Of a DNA stretch of 53,655 bases, positions 16,973 to 26,130 are shown one piece after another. Each line of letters begins with the position of its first letter. Position 1 is the stretch's first letter. Origin of the DNA: Porticoccus sp041581635 (lineage in GTDB: Bacteria > Pseudomonadota > Gammaproteobacteria > Pseudomonadales > Porticoccaceae). The stretch lies in NCBI GenBank assembly GCA_041581635.1, contig JBFICW010000018.1, positions 1 through 53,655 of the forward strand, written 5' to 3'. Made by a program: the position numbers and the translations under genes. The notes beneath the pieces were generated by a model that ran no database searches, was not told the DNA's origin, and saw only the letters and a program-made list of their open reading frames with translations.

Positions 16973-18004
16973 TCAGGCTTCCGCTACAAATATCGCTCTT
17001 ACTGGGGCCGGGTGTCCTTCCGCCGTGAGCTTGTCGTCATCTGGGTCTAAAAAATCCTGTAGGGAATGAAACTGCATCCACTCTGTGGATCGCTGTTCTT
17101 CGGTGCTGGTTTTAGATATGTCGACCATGCGCGGGTTTTTTAGGCCGCACTTCCTCATCCACGAAAGTAGTGTCTCGACGCTGGGCAGAAACCAGACATT
17201 ACGCATTTTTGCGTAGCGGCCTTCAGGTACCAGTACATCGCCCAGACAGCCTTCAATCACCAGTGTCTCCAACACCAGCTGCCCATCGGGGCGCAAACAG
17301 TCTCTGAGTTCTCTCAGGTGGTCCATGGGTGAACGGCGATGGTAGAACACCCCCATTGAAAATACGGTATCAAAAGCTTTTAGTTCGGGAGGTAATTGCT
17401 CAATGCCCAGTGGTAAAACATCAATAGGTAAAACATCTGTTGAGGATGCTGCGTTGTTGAAACTCGCGGTCTGTTTTTGCGCGTAAAATTTAAGTGCGTA
17501 GAACTGATGAACAAACTTGCCGGAGGGGTCAATACCAATCACCCGGTTGGCACCTTCCCCCAGCATTCGCCAGCAGTGGTAGCCATTGCCGCAACCCACA
17601 TCCAGCACTAACCGGTCTTGCAAGGGGGCGAGGTGCGGGATGACGCGATCCCATTTCCAGTCTGAGCGCCACTCAGTGTCAAGATGCAGGCCAAATAGCT
17701 CGTAGGGGCCTTTTCGCCAAGGGTGAAGGCCCATGAGGACATTCTTTAATTGTTGTCGGGTGTTGTCATCGCAATCACTGGATTGCCCTATGGTCACGCC
17801 TTGCTTCAGATCCAGCTGTGTTGGCGCAATCAGAGGCAGGTTATCCAGCACCGATTGCCATTCAGGCATATCACCCCAGCGCTCGATAGTCATGGCCTGC
17901 TCGAGCTGTTCGGGAAGAAGTTCTGCCCAGCCAGAGAGTGAACCGTCCGCAAGGGCCATCAGTAAAGGAGAAAAATTGATCAGCGGTGATTTTGTTGAGG
18001 GCAT
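16973..18004 (-). CDS. cmoB: tRNA U34 carboxymethyltransferase CmoB
   Basis: 343 residues (E. coli 323). Transfers the carboxymethyl group of carboxy-SAM to 5-hydroxyuridine at tRNA position 34, giving cmo5U. A SAM-binding motif V-L-D-V-G-C-G-N-G-Y-H-C-W-R lies near residue 125, preceded by the family's W-R-K-G-P-Y-E-L-F-G and R-S-D-W-K-W-D-R. F-S-M-G-V-F-Y-H-R-R-S-P near residue 215 is also a CmoB hallmark. It starts 25 bases after the cmoA stop, so the carboxy-SAM maker and user form one operon. The start at 18004 has only a weak ribosome site, consistent with coupling to cmoA. Confidence 0.97.
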   Translation of the reverse strand: MPSTKSPLINFSPLLMALADGSLSGWAELLPEQLEQAMTIERWGDMPEWQSVLDNLPLIAPTQLDLKQGVTIGQSSDCDDNTRQQLKNVLMGLHPWRKGPYELFGLHLDTEWRSDWKWDRVIPHLAPLQDRLVLDVGCGNGYHCWRMLGEGANRVIGIDPSGKFVHQFYALKFYAQKQTASFNNAASSTDVLPIDVLPLGIEQLPPELKAFDTVFSMGVFYHRRSPMDHLRELRDCLRPDGQLVLETLVIEGCLGDVLVPEGRYAKMRNVWFLPSVETLLSWMRKCGLKNPRMVDISKTSTEEQRSTEWMQFHSLQDFLDPDDDKLTAEGHPAPVRAIFVAEA

Positions 18005-18029
18005 GTTGGGTGCTATTTATTGAGGACGA

Positions 18030-18776
18030 TTATTTGATTGCAATCAGTGACGCAAAGTTAAAACACTGGAACCACACATCCACACTGCTGAACCCTGCTT
18101 TACGTAGACGTTTCCGATGACTTTCCAGTGTTTCTGGCACCAGGACATCCTCCAGTGCGGAACGCTTCTGACTGATTTCCAAATCACTGTAACCATTGGC
18201 GCGCTTAAAATTGTGGTGAAGTTCAATCATTAATTCCTGGTGCTGTGGGTCATCAAAGGCCACTTTTTCTGACAGCACCAGTACGCCACCAGGTAGTAAA
18301 CCGTCGGCTATGCGATGTAGTAATTCAGTTCGCTGCTTCACAGGAATAAATTGCAGGGTAAAGTTCAGGACTACCATGCTGGCATTGACGATGGCGGTAT
18401 CCTGAACATTGCCACACACTAGCTCTACAGGCGCCAGATCTGAGAGAGCACTGGCATCGTCATTGCGCAAAATGATCTGACACTGTTTCAGCATATCCTC
18501 GCTGTTATCTACAGCCACAATGTCGCAGTTCGAGTATGGAATGTGATGACGCATGGCGATAGTGGAAGCGCCCAGAGAACAACCCAAATCGTAACAATGG
18601 CTATTGGCTTGCACATAACGTTCAGCCAATGTGCCGGTCATGGCAATAATAGTTTCGTAGCCAGGTACCGAGCGCTTGATCATATCGGGAAACACTGAAA
18701 CTACAGCCTGGTCAAACCGGAATCCTGCAATGTCCAGTTGTGGCGTGGCGTAAATGTTATCCCGGTCGTTATTCAT
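18030..18776 (-). CDS. cmoA: Carboxy-S-adenosyl-L-methionine synthase CmoA
   Basis: 248 residues (E. coli 247). Converts SAM and prephenate to carboxy-SAM, the donor for CmoB. The methyltransferase-like fold shows Y-D-L-G-C-S-L-G-A-S-T near residue 60, V-A-V-D-N-S-E-D-M near residue 87, and M-V-V-L-N-F-T-L-Q-F-I near 130, all typical of CmoA. The C-terminus W-F-Q-C-F-N-F-A-S-L-I-A-I-K matches the family end. Upstream gene of the cmoAB pair. Confidence 0.97.
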   Translation of the reverse strand: MNNDRDNIYATPQLDIAGFRFDQAVVSVFPDMIKRSVPGYETIIAMTGTLAERYVQANSHCYDLGCSLGASTIAMRHHIPYSNCDIVAVDNSEDMLKQCQIILRNDDASALSDLAPVELVCGNVQDTAIVNASMVVLNFTLQFIPVKQRTELLHRIADGLLPGGVLVLSEKVAFDDPQHQELMIELHHNFKRANGYSDLEISQKRSALEDVLVPETLESHRKRLRKAGFSSVDVWFQCFNFASLIAIK

Positions 18777-18809
18777 TTGTGGCCTAAATTATTGGTTAAG
18801 TTTTGTCAC

Positions 18810-19193
18810 TTAATGTTCTGTTAGCAATATTCGAATATTCTCTGGTATTGCACAGCTTGCCTGTTCTTTGTAGTCAAACCAGACCAGTATCGCCTCACCA
18901 CGAGCCACCATTATTCCCTGCTGCCAAGCCTCATGCACTACAGTAAATGATTTTGTACCAACCTTGGTGATGCCCGTGTTAACAGTCACTTCGCTGTCAT
19001 AGTGCGTTTGATGAAAAATATCTATATTAAAATGACCTATTGTTATAGGCCAGTCATGAAGGGACAGGCTTGGGTGTACAAGTTTAAAAAGATCCTTCCG
19101 TGCGAAGTTAAACCAAATGGGAAACACTGTGTGATTGATGTGCCCAAGAGCATCAGTTTCTGAAAAACGGGGTTCAATTGTCGTTTTAAACAT
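18810..19193 (-). CDS. Hotdog-fold acyl-CoA thioesterase
   Basis: 127 residues. The N-terminal R-F-S-E-T-D-A-L-G-H-I-N-H (about 9-21) is the 4-hydroxybenzoyl-CoA thioesterase/YbgC-type signature, with the Asp as catalytic residue. It would hydrolyse an acyl-CoA; the chain type cannot be predicted. It lies 33 bases upstream of cmoA on the same strand and 34 bases downstream of the M16 peptidase, so it may be part of a longer minus-strand transcript; a functional link is not evident. Confidence 0.88.
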   Translation of the reverse strand: MFKTTIEPRFSETDALGHINHTVFPIWFNFARKDLFKLVHPSLSLHDWPITIGHFNIDIFHQTHYDSEVTVNTGITKVGTKSFTVVHEAWQQGIMVARGEAILVWFDYKEQASCAIPENIRILLTEH

Positions 19194-19227
19194 GATTGAA
19201 ATACGCCTGCGTAATTTATTCAGTTAC

Positions 19228-22158
19228 CTAGAGTGTCACCGGTGCTAAATTCAGTGAATCTGCCACTTGCGTATTATCCGGGTTCGTAATCACTGCTGTG
19301 CTGGCTTTATCGTCCCTCAGGTACGTGGCTGCAACCCGCTGTAAGTCTGCCAGCGTGACGGCCTTAACTTGATTGCGGAACAATTCCCGTACGTTACGAG
19401 AGCGGCCATAAAGCTCGGCGTGGAAGGTCTGTTTGGCTTCACCCGCAGGTGAGCCGGGTTTGTCAATGGAGCTGATGACGCCAAGTATGGCTTCCTCTAC
19501 CTGAGACCATTCGTGATTCTCGTTCTGGAGCCAAGCCAGTGACTGATCAAAATCATTCAGTGTGCCTTCAATGCGGGGGTCTCGGTAAGAGAAGAACCGG
19601 AAAGCGGCAATGTTGCTATCCTGACTGGCACCGCCGCCGTAGGCTCCACCCTGTTCACGGATGGCGCGGTGCAAATAACCATTGCGTAGGAAGCCACCCA
19701 ATACGGTTAGTGCCGCAGCGTCTGGGTGCGCCATTGCTACGGTGGGGTAGGATTTCGCACAAAAGTTAACCTGCGTACTGGTCTTCCATAGTTCGGCTAC
19801 CTGTTGATGTAACTCAGGCTGGCTAAAGTTCGTAAAGGCACGGAGAGTGTTATGGGTGAAGTTCTGTTGAATACCCTGATAATAGTCTGCAAATTTGTCG
19901 GCCTCACCGACGATTAAAAACTCACGGGGCGCCCTCATCATCAACTGGTGTATCTCGGCGAGCTGTTCAGCGAGATCTGATAGTGCACCTTCGTTACTCA
20001 GATTAGCGTCCAATTGTTTGATCTGTCGAATACCTTCGAGACCACCCCACTGGTGAGTCAGCTTTGCCCCGGGGCTAGTGCCGCTGGATGCAGCGGTCAT
20101 CGCCAGGCTATGGCCGCTACCCGTCACACTGGCCTCACGTCGAGCACGGGTTTGGGCTATTAATTCACGAATACGTGGTAGTTCATCGAAGCGCACCTGT
20201 TCCAATGTTTCTTGCATGAGCTCTGTCATTGCGGCTTGATTTCGGGCCAACCCCTTGGCAGACAGTGTCAGATGGCCCGACAGTGTCTGTTCGTTGTCGG
20301 GCAATCCTCTGGCGCTAGCGTAGGCATGGATGCCGCCACAAATTTGAGATTGCCAAAGCTGGGTCGCAAGATAGTCTTTGTCGCCGGCACCTAACTCGGT
20401 GAGGCAGTTGCTGTAGATAGGCAGTAGGGTTAACTGCTGTTCCGTTAATGCTGGCAATGGAAGAATAACTTGCTGGTAGACCAAACCGTTGGTACCGGCA
20501 GCGTAACTGGTTAGCGGAAGTGGACTTTTTAGTGTTTCGGTTGCTGCCACATAAGCCATTTCCAGAGGGATGTCTTCCAGCCCGACTTTAGGCAATATCG
20601 ACTCGTCATCTTTCTGTTGCTGGCGGTCATTCAGTACGTGAGCTTTCTCAATAATTGCCTGCTTGCCCGCATCGTCCAGCCCTGCTTTTATCGCGGCTAA
20701 TCGTTCTGCCTCTGCCTCGTCTCTTTTGGCTGAAAGCAATGTGTCCGGCGTCATGGTGAGCCGAACTCTGTGAGGGTTATCCAGCAACAGATTACGGGCC
20801 AGCTGTTTAATGTAGTTGGGATCCTGAATATTACTGCGGAGTTTTTCCAACACCGGGTCAAGATTCAGCAGGGCGATGGCGTCACCACGGTGGGTGGCGC
20901 TGGTTAAGGCTGTCAATATCAGTTGTAGGCCATAGGGATAGCCGTCTCCACCAATCTCACGTTGTTGTAACTCCAACTGATGGAGCGAGGCTTCAACCTG
21001 TGTCTGAGGTATGCCGTTAGCCGCTACATCTCGCAGTACATCGAGAATCATTTCTTCCAAATCTTCAGCACGATCGGCCTCGCTGCCCTCAATGCCGCAG
21101 ACAAAACAGAGCTCCCGTTGGGAATCGTCCAAACCACACAATGGCGAGGGTGACGTACCTAAATCGGTGGTTTCCAGCGCCTTCTGTAAAGGCGAAGCAC
21201 TGTTGTCCAGCAGAATGCTACACAGTAGGTGAGCTTCCATGCTGGCTTCAAGATCAGTGGCTTTGCCGAGTAACCAGCTCAATATAATATGGGTCTTATT
21301 ATCGGTGCTGCCATCTTCATTAAACGCGTAGGCTTCTTCGACGGCGATAGGTTTTTGGTAGCGCTGCTCATCGGGAACCGAAATCTCGATATCCAGTGGT
21401 TCGAAACGAGCTAATGCCTGCGCTTCAAATGTGGCTTGTAGCTCTTCAGCTGGTGTGTCCCCATAGGTCATAAAAATGGCGTTGGAGGGGTGGTAGTGTG
21501 TTTGATAGAAGGCCTTCAGCTGTTCGTGGGAGAGGTCAGGTATACACTCCGGATCACCGCCACTGTTGTAGTGATAAGTAGTGGTAGGGTAGAGGTATTT
21601 ACACATCGTATGCCAAAGGGTGGAGGGTACCGAACTCATGGCACCTTTCATTTCATTGAATACAACACCTTTGTAAACCAGCGGTGAATCGGCATTGTCT
21701 GGCTCGGAAAACTCAACCCGATGGCCTTCCTGGGCAAAGTCCAGTTCGTCCAGTCGCGAGAAAAATACCGCATCCAGATACACATCCAGTAAGTTGTTGA
21801 AGTCTTTTTTGTTTTGGCTGGCAAACGGGTATGCCGTCCAGTCGGAGCTGGTCATTGCATTCATAAAGGTATTCAGTGACCGGCGGATCATCATAAAGAA
21901 CGGGTCGCGCACTGGGTATTTTTCACTGCCACACAGGGCGGTGTGTTCCAGAATATGGGCAACTCCGGTGGAATCCTTGGGCACTGTTCTCAGCGCCACC
22001 AGAAACACATTTTCTGTGTTGTCGGCCGTTATATGGACATGTTGCGCCCCGGTTTTTCGATGGCGGTATTCAGCGACCTCTATATTCAGGGATTCGATGC
22101 GCTCACTGCGCAGAAACTCAAAGGCAGGGTGTGCCTGTGGGTTCACATGGTCATTCAT
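19228..22158 (-). CDS. Large M16C-family zinc metallopeptidase (presequence-protease-like)
   Basis: 976 residues, the size of the PreP/pitrilysin M16C family with two halves forming a closed chamber. The inverted zinc motif H-I-L-E-H is at residues 68-72 (His68, Glu71, His72), followed by T-A-L-C-G-S-E-K-Y-P-V-R-D-P-F; the third ligand is probably the Glu in V-V-F-N-E-M-K-G about 95 residues later. The second half contains R-E-Q-G-G-A-Y-G-G-G near residue 830, the substrate-contact block of these enzymes. No signal peptide is seen, so it is likely cytoplasmic and degrades small peptides. M16C proteins of this sort are common in proteobacteria but seldom studied. Confidence 0.93.
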   Translation of the reverse strand: MNDHVNPQAHPAFEFLRSERIESLNIEVAEYRHRKTGAQHVHITADNTENVFLVALRTVPKDSTGVAHILEHTALCGSEKYPVRDPFFMMIRRSLNTFMNAMTSSDWTAYPFASQNKKDFNNLLDVYLDAVFFSRLDELDFAQEGHRVEFSEPDNADSPLVYKGVVFNEMKGAMSSVPSTLWHTMCKYLYPTTTYHYNSGGDPECIPDLSHEQLKAFYQTHYHPSNAIFMTYGDTPAEELQATFEAQALARFEPLDIEISVPDEQRYQKPIAVEEAYAFNEDGSTDNKTHIILSWLLGKATDLEASMEAHLLCSILLDNSASPLQKALETTDLGTSPSPLCGLDDSQRELCFVCGIEGSEADRAEDLEEMILDVLRDVAANGIPQTQVEASLHQLELQQREIGGDGYPYGLQLILTALTSATHRGDAIALLNLDPVLEKLRSNIQDPNYIKQLARNLLLDNPHRVRLTMTPDTLLSAKRDEAEAERLAAIKAGLDDAGKQAIIEKAHVLNDRQQQKDDESILPKVGLEDIPLEMAYVAATETLKSPLPLTSYAAGTNGLVYQQVILPLPALTEQQLTLLPIYSNCLTELGAGDKDYLATQLWQSQICGGIHAYASARGLPDNEQTLSGHLTLSAKGLARNQAAMTELMQETLEQVRFDELPRIRELIAQTRARREASVTGSGHSLAMTAASSGTSPGAKLTHQWGGLEGIRQIKQLDANLSNEGALSDLAEQLAEIHQLMMRAPREFLIVGEADKFADYYQGIQQNFTHNTLRAFTNFSQPELHQQVAELWKTSTQVNFCAKSYPTVAMAHPDAAALTVLGGFLRNGYLHRAIREQGGAYGGGASQDSNIAAFRFFSYRDPRIEGTLNDFDQSLAWLQNENHEWSQVEEAILGVISSIDKPGSPAGEAKQTFHAELYGRSRNVRELFRNQVKAVTLADLQRVAATYLRDDKASTAVITNPDNTQVADSLNLAPVTL

Positions 22159-22299
22159 ATAAGACCTCAGTCATAGGGGAGTTTGGCAAAGGCAGTATTC
22201 TACCTGTGGTGGCTATCGTTAGTCATTAAGTGCAAGGTGATAATAGCGCTGTGTTTGAGGCTGGGTTGTAGAGGGGGTGGGCAGTAAATATTGTTCGTT

Positions 22300-23253
22300 T
22301 TATATCAAGGCAAACACCTTTAATGCCAGCAAGCCTGCGGTAACCGTGACAATGCCTAACAATGTGGACATCACCACGATATTAGCAGCGAACTCACCAT
22401 TACCACCCATTGCTTTCACTTGAATAAAGCTTGCCACCGCTGTGGGCGATGCTACTAGAAAAAACAGAATACCCAACTCCATACCTCGGACTCCAAGCCA
22501 GATGGCCATGCTAATCATTAACAGGGGTGCCACAATTAACTTGAGTAGTGAGGAGGTTAGGGTGCTCATGCCAGAGTGTTTGAGTGCTTTCATATTCATA
22601 GAGGCACCAATGCACAGCAGTGCCAGCGGTAATGTCATCCGTGCAAAGTAATTGCCGGTGTCCTCTAGCAACTTGGGCAGAGGAAGCCCGCTGAACTTCA
22701 TCATAAAGCCCAGAGCAATACCGATGAGCAGCGGGTTTTTTAGGGTGTTCATTGCCATTCGCCGCAAGGGGGATTGGTGATTGTCGGGTTCGATCGGATT
22801 TAATGCTACGACGGCCAACAGGTTGTACAGAATAGTCAGCACTGCCACCGGTACGGCTGCAGCGGCCAGGCCCGGTTCGCCATAGGCATTGCTGCAAAAT
22901 GCCAGTCCAATTACTGCCAAATTGCCACGAAAGGCACCTTGTACAAACACACCGCAATCACCCTTGTCCGCGATAAACAGGCGGCCGATGGGTAGTGACA
23001 AGGCAAATAACAGAAGGGTAATGGGAATGGCCACCAGTAGTGGCAAGCCCATGGAAAAATTGTCCAAATCAGCGCGGTAAATACTTAAAAATAAAATAGC
23101 GGGCAGGCCGACCTTAAAGACCAGGTCAGAAGCAGGTTGAACAAATTGGAGGTGAATAACTCCAAGTTGTTTAAGCAACAAGCCCAGCAAAACCACCATA
23201 AAAATGGGGCCAGTAATGGAGATGGAAAAGGCCAGTAGGCTTGCTTCGTTCAT
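22300..23253 (-). CDS. AEC-family (auxin efflux carrier-like) transporter
   Basis: 317 residues with about ten hydrophobic segments across the length in two groups of five around a hydrophilic middle (N-P-I-E-P-D-N-H-Q-S near residue 155), as in the AEC family. Family-like blocks are F-R-G-N-L-A-V-I-G-L-A near residue 108 and the N-P-L-L-I-G-I-A-L-G repeat near 170. Bacterial members move malate, malonate or other organic acids; no neighbour reveals the substrate. It stands apart from the peptidase by 141 bases. Confidence 0.9.
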   Translation of the reverse strand: MNEASLLAFSISITGPIFMVVLLGLLLKQLGVIHLQFVQPASDLVFKVGLPAILFLSIYRADLDNFSMGLPLLVAIPITLLLFALSLPIGRLFIADKGDCGVFVQGAFRGNLAVIGLAFCSNAYGEPGLAAAAVPVAVLTILYNLLAVVALNPIEPDNHQSPLRRMAMNTLKNPLLIGIALGFMMKFSGLPLPKLLEDTGNYFARMTLPLALLCIGASMNMKALKHSGMSTLTSSLLKLIVAPLLMISMAIWLGVRGMELGILFFLVASPTAVASFIQVKAMGGNGEFAANIVVMSTLLGIVTVTAGLLALKVFALI

Positions 23254-23636
23254 GCATGGATGTATATCAAATAAAAGAGGCGGCTATGATACCAGTTCAG
23301 TTGTGGGTAGCAGAAAGAAAGTGCGTGGCTGGGATTTGAATTTTTTAAGTTCGGCGGATCTTGTCGCTAAAGGACTTCTTAAGTCCGTCTAACACTTTGA
23401 TTTTTAAGGAGAGGGGCATAGGACCAAGGGATACGTAAGTGTGTAAGTGACATTAAGGGCGTTGTCTTTATGTGCAGTAAGATATGTGCAGTAAGAAAAA
23501 TCTGATCAAACCCAACACACGCATTTGTTTGTAAAATATGAAACTCTTATCTCTTGCGGTTCGGGGATAGGATGGCAGCGTGATAGAGCGCTCGAGACTT
23601 TTTCATTCATTGATAGGCTTAATGGAAAAATTATAA
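23254..23636. other. 383-base intergenic stretch
   Basis: Lies between the divergent AEC gene (-) and the GFA-type gene (+). It holds a perfect two-copy tandem repeat of the 14-base unit TATGTGCAGTAAGA at 23469-23496. I see no tRNA, no convincing coding frame and no clear promoter. Confidence 0.6.
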
Positions 23637-24062
23637 ATGACATACAAGATTCAATGTAAGTGCAACAGTGTTCAAATATCGTTACATAACGAACCAATCG
23701 TACATGCTTATTGTCACTGTAATGATTGCCGTGATTTGCTTGAGATACCCTATCATTCAGTTGTTGTCTGGTCAGAAAATAATGTTTCAATAGACAAAGG
23801 TCAGGGCTCAATTACCATCTATCAACATCCAATACTAAAGATGCAAAAGCACTTTTGCAGTCAATGCGGTGACGTTATTTTTAATACAAACAATATGGGC
23901 TGGTGTGTTGTTTCCCAATTACTAATGGCTAGATGTCACAACAACAAATTACCCACCGAATTAGCTTCAGATAGACATTTTTTCTATGAGCAGCGCATTA
24001 TTAATGTAGATGACGATTTGCCCAAATATTTACGAGGTTCTAAAGGGGCGCTATTTGAGTGA
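23637..24062 (+). CDS. GFA-like zinc-binding protein (Mss4/CENP-V fold)
   Basis: 141 residues. The cysteine pattern is that of the GFA (glutathione-dependent formaldehyde-activating enzyme-like) family: C7-x-C9, C26-x-C28-x-x-C31 in C-H-C-N-D-C-R, and C73-x-x-C76 in H-F-C-S-Q-C-G, binding one structural and one further zinc. Most members have no proven formaldehyde role. ATG 23637 has GGA about 11 bases upstream. Codon use looks more A/T-rich than in neighbouring genes, which could mean recent acquisition; this was not computed. Confidence 0.85.
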   Translation: MTYKIQCKCNSVQISLHNEPIVHAYCHCNDCRDLLEIPYHSVVVWSENNVSIDKGQGSITIYQHPILKMQKHFCSQCGDVIFNTNNMGWCVVSQLLMARCHNNKLPTELASDRHFFYEQRIINVDDDLPKYLRGSKGALFE

Positions 24063-24202
24063 AGTCGGTTAACTGCGTAAGTGGGCATATCATGTCACAG
24101 ACCGCGTGTGCTGAACTTGCTAGGCAAGCTAATATTTGTGGTGTTACCTAGTTTGGAGACTGACGACCTTCGTAAATAGCTAAGAGTATCAGGAGAAGGA
24201 AA

Positions 24203-24475
24203 ATGCCAAAATATGTGATCGAACGTGAAATTCCAGGTGCAGGAAAGCTTACCGGTGATGAACTGCAAGGTATCTCACAAAAGTCGTGTGGCGTATTGAA
24301 AGAACTTGGTCCACAGATTCAATGGGTTCAAAGCTATGTAACGGATGATAAGGTTTATTGCGTATATATCGCGCCAAATGAGTCGCTGGTTCGAGAACAT
24401 GCAGAGAAGGGCGGTTTTCCCGTAAACTCTGTATCCGAAGTGCGGGCCATTATCGACCCAACTACATCAGAATAA
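24203..24475 (+). CDS. DUF4242 family small protein
   Basis: 90 residues from ATG 24203, with AGGAGAAGG upstream. It opens M-P-K-Y-V-I-E-R-E-I-P-G-A-G and includes K-V-Y-C-V-Y-I-A-P-N-E and H-A-E-K-G-G-F-P-V, the conserved blocks of DUF4242, a ferredoxin-like fold; a streptomycete relative binds nickel (recollection). Function unknown. It precedes the sulfur module by 142 bases with no obvious terminator between, so co-expression is possible. Confidence 0.85.
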   Translation: MPKYVIEREIPGAGKLTGDELQGISQKSCGVLKELGPQIQWVQSYVTDDKVYCVYIAPNESLVREHAEKGGFPVNSVSEVRAIIDPTTSE

Positions 24476-24617
24476 AGCGCTATTTAACAACGTCTGTCTG
24501 AGGGAATTAAGCCGTTGTTTTTAGGTTTGATGACCAGGCAGTGCCTACAGTCTCTACAGCTATCGGTTGGATGACAGGCTCGCGCTATGTCTTAACCAAA
24601 GCACTTAACGGGTCGTT

Positions 24618-25442
24618 ATGTTAGAAGTTTCAATTGCCCTAACTGCGGGCATAACTGTTGGATTAGCTCTCGGACTCACCGGTAGTGGTGGTTCACTGTT
24701 CGCAATTCCGTTACTTATTTATGTGATCGGATTAGATATGGCATCAGCGGTGCCGATTTCATTGTTTGTTGTTGGGGTGACAGCGCTGGTTGGCGCTTTT
24801 TCTGCATTCAACAAAAAACTACTTCTGTTCAGACCCACTATTATCTTTGGCATGGCCGGCATTCTTTCGGCACCGTTGGGGCTGAAACTTGGTGCCATGA
24901 CTCCAGAGAACTATCGAATTTTGGGTTTTGCTGTCCTGGCAATGTTTATGGCCGCAAGAATGGGGTGGCAGTCATTTAACGAACAGTCGAGCAAGGTTGT
25001 TCGCGCAGACCTGGCGTTAGAAGACCCATCTGGTGTTTGTCGATACTCACCTGATGGAAAAATGGGTTTTACCCTTCCTTGCGCTATGGCGCTTATCGTT
25101 GCCGGTTCAGTCACTGGCACCATGAGTGGCTTTTTTGGTGTGGGTGGCGGATTTTTGATTGTACCGGCATTGATGTTTGTCATTCGTCTGGATATGCCAC
25201 ACGCGGTGGGCAGCTCATTAGCTATCATCGCTATGATTGGCATATCCGGGGGGGCGTTCAATGGGTTTCCGATATTGATCGGTAATATGTCTGCACTGAG
25301 CTTTGGAATCGGCTCATTAGCGGGGATGTTCCTCGGTAGAGTTCTGGCTAATAAATTTGCTGGGCCGTTGTTGCAAAGAATTTTCACGATCGCATTATTT
25401 AGCACGGGCTTCGTTATGCTTGTTCAGTATTTTGGAGGGTAA
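24618..25442 (+). CDS. TauE/SafE family sulfur-compound permease
   Basis: 274 residues with eight or so hydrophobic segments in two similar halves. The repeats G-L-T-G-S-G-G-S-L-F (about residue 21) and G-F-F-G-V-G-G-G-F-L (about residue 172) are the duplicated TauE/SafE signature. Family members export sulfite, sulfoacetate or other sulfur/organic anions. It ends one base before the next gene, a persulfide dioxygenase, so export of sulfite, the product of that enzyme, is a natural reading. First gene of a four-gene operon. Confidence 0.92.
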   Translation: MLEVSIALTAGITVGLALGLTGSGGSLFAIPLLIYVIGLDMASAVPISLFVVGVTALVGAFSAFNKKLLLFRPTIIFGMAGILSAPLGLKLGAMTPENYRILGFAVLAMFMAARMGWQSFNEQSSKVVRADLALEDPSGVCRYSPDGKMGFTLPCAMALIVAGSVTGTMSGFFGVGGGFLIVPALMFVIRLDMPHAVGSSLAIIAMIGISGGAFNGFPILIGNMSALSFGIGSLAGMFLGRVLANKFAGPLLQRIFTIALFSTGFVMLVQYFGG

Positions 25443-25443
25443 A

Positions 25444-26130
25444 ATGTACTTTAGGCAGCTATTTCATCAATCGACAGGAACTTACACTTACCTGCTGGCT
25501 TGTGAGGAAACAAAGAAAGCCGTCATCATTGATCCAGTCTTGGAGAATACGTCCCAATACATCACCTTGCTTGAGCAGCTCGGGCTAAGGTTGATCTATT
25601 CGATCGACACCCATACCCATGCAGATCACATTACGGCACTGGGTGAGCTACGTGATGCAACGGGGTGCCGAACGCTGATGGGTGAATATACCGAGGCCCA
25701 ATGTGTTTCAGAGAAAATCAAAGATGGCCAAGTTATAGAGGTTGGCCAAATACGATTGAAAGCACTTTATACTCCCGGGCATACTAATGAATCATTCAGT
25801 TTTTATACAGAAGACAAGGTGTTTACCGGAGATGTGCTGCTCATTCGTAGTACGGGAAGAACGGATTTCCAGGGTGGCGATCCCGGCAAGTCTTGGGATA
25901 GCATCAACAACCAGCTATTTGCCTTAGCCGACGACACGCTGGTTTACCCGGGGCACGATTACAAGGGGTGGACGGTGAGCAGTATTGCGGAAGAAAAGGC
26001 TTTCAACCCAAGGCTTTCAGGAAAAACCCGAGATGAGTATATCGACATTATGGATAACCTGAACTTGCCAGACCCTAAAATGATGGACGTAGCTGTACCG
26101 GCTAACTTGCGCTGTGGTAATGGCTCATGA
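25444..26130 (+). CDS. Persulfide dioxygenase (ETHE1/Blh-like MBL-fold enzyme)
   Basis: 228 residues from ATG 25444, with GGAGGG upstream; a longer frame starting inside tauE is rejected. Oxidises glutathione persulfide to sulfite and glutathione with a mononuclear iron. Motif T-H-T-H-A-D-H is at 56-62, with His57, His113 (T-P-G-H-T) and Asp130 (F-T-G-D) as expected iron ligands and His171 in Y-P-G-H-D-Y. The family-specific S-T-G-R-T-D-F-Q-G-G-D follows Asp130, and the C-terminus V-A-V-P-A-N-L-R-C-G is the ETHE1-type end. No rhodanese domain is fused. It overlaps the next gene by four bases (ATGA). Confidence 0.93.
   Translation: MYFRQLFHQSTGTYTYLLACEETKKAVIIDPVLENTSQYITLLEQLGLRLIYSIDTHTHADHITALGELRDATGCRTLMGEYTEAQCVSEKIKDGQVIEVGQIRLKALYTPGHTNESFSFYTEDKVFTGDVLLIRSTGRTDFQGGDPGKSWDSINNQLFALADDTLVYPGHDYKGWTVSSIAEEKAFNPRLSGKTRDEYIDIMDNLNLPDPKMMDVAVPANLRCGNGS

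Noticed and set aside
21695..22162. 155-codon open frame opposite the M16C peptidase gene
   Set aside because: The minus-strand peptidase carries the zinc motif and conserved blocks in this same stretch; the + frame is a shadow with Ser/Arg-rich composition.
24911..25405. 164-codon open frame opposite the TauE/SafE gene
   Set aside because: Pro/Ile-rich shadow frame; the + strand gene has both TauE signature repeats and tight operon spacing.
25357..26130. Persulfide dioxygenase starting inside tauE
   Set aside because: The extra 29 residues are tauE in another frame; ATG 25444 has a good ribosome site and fits the family.
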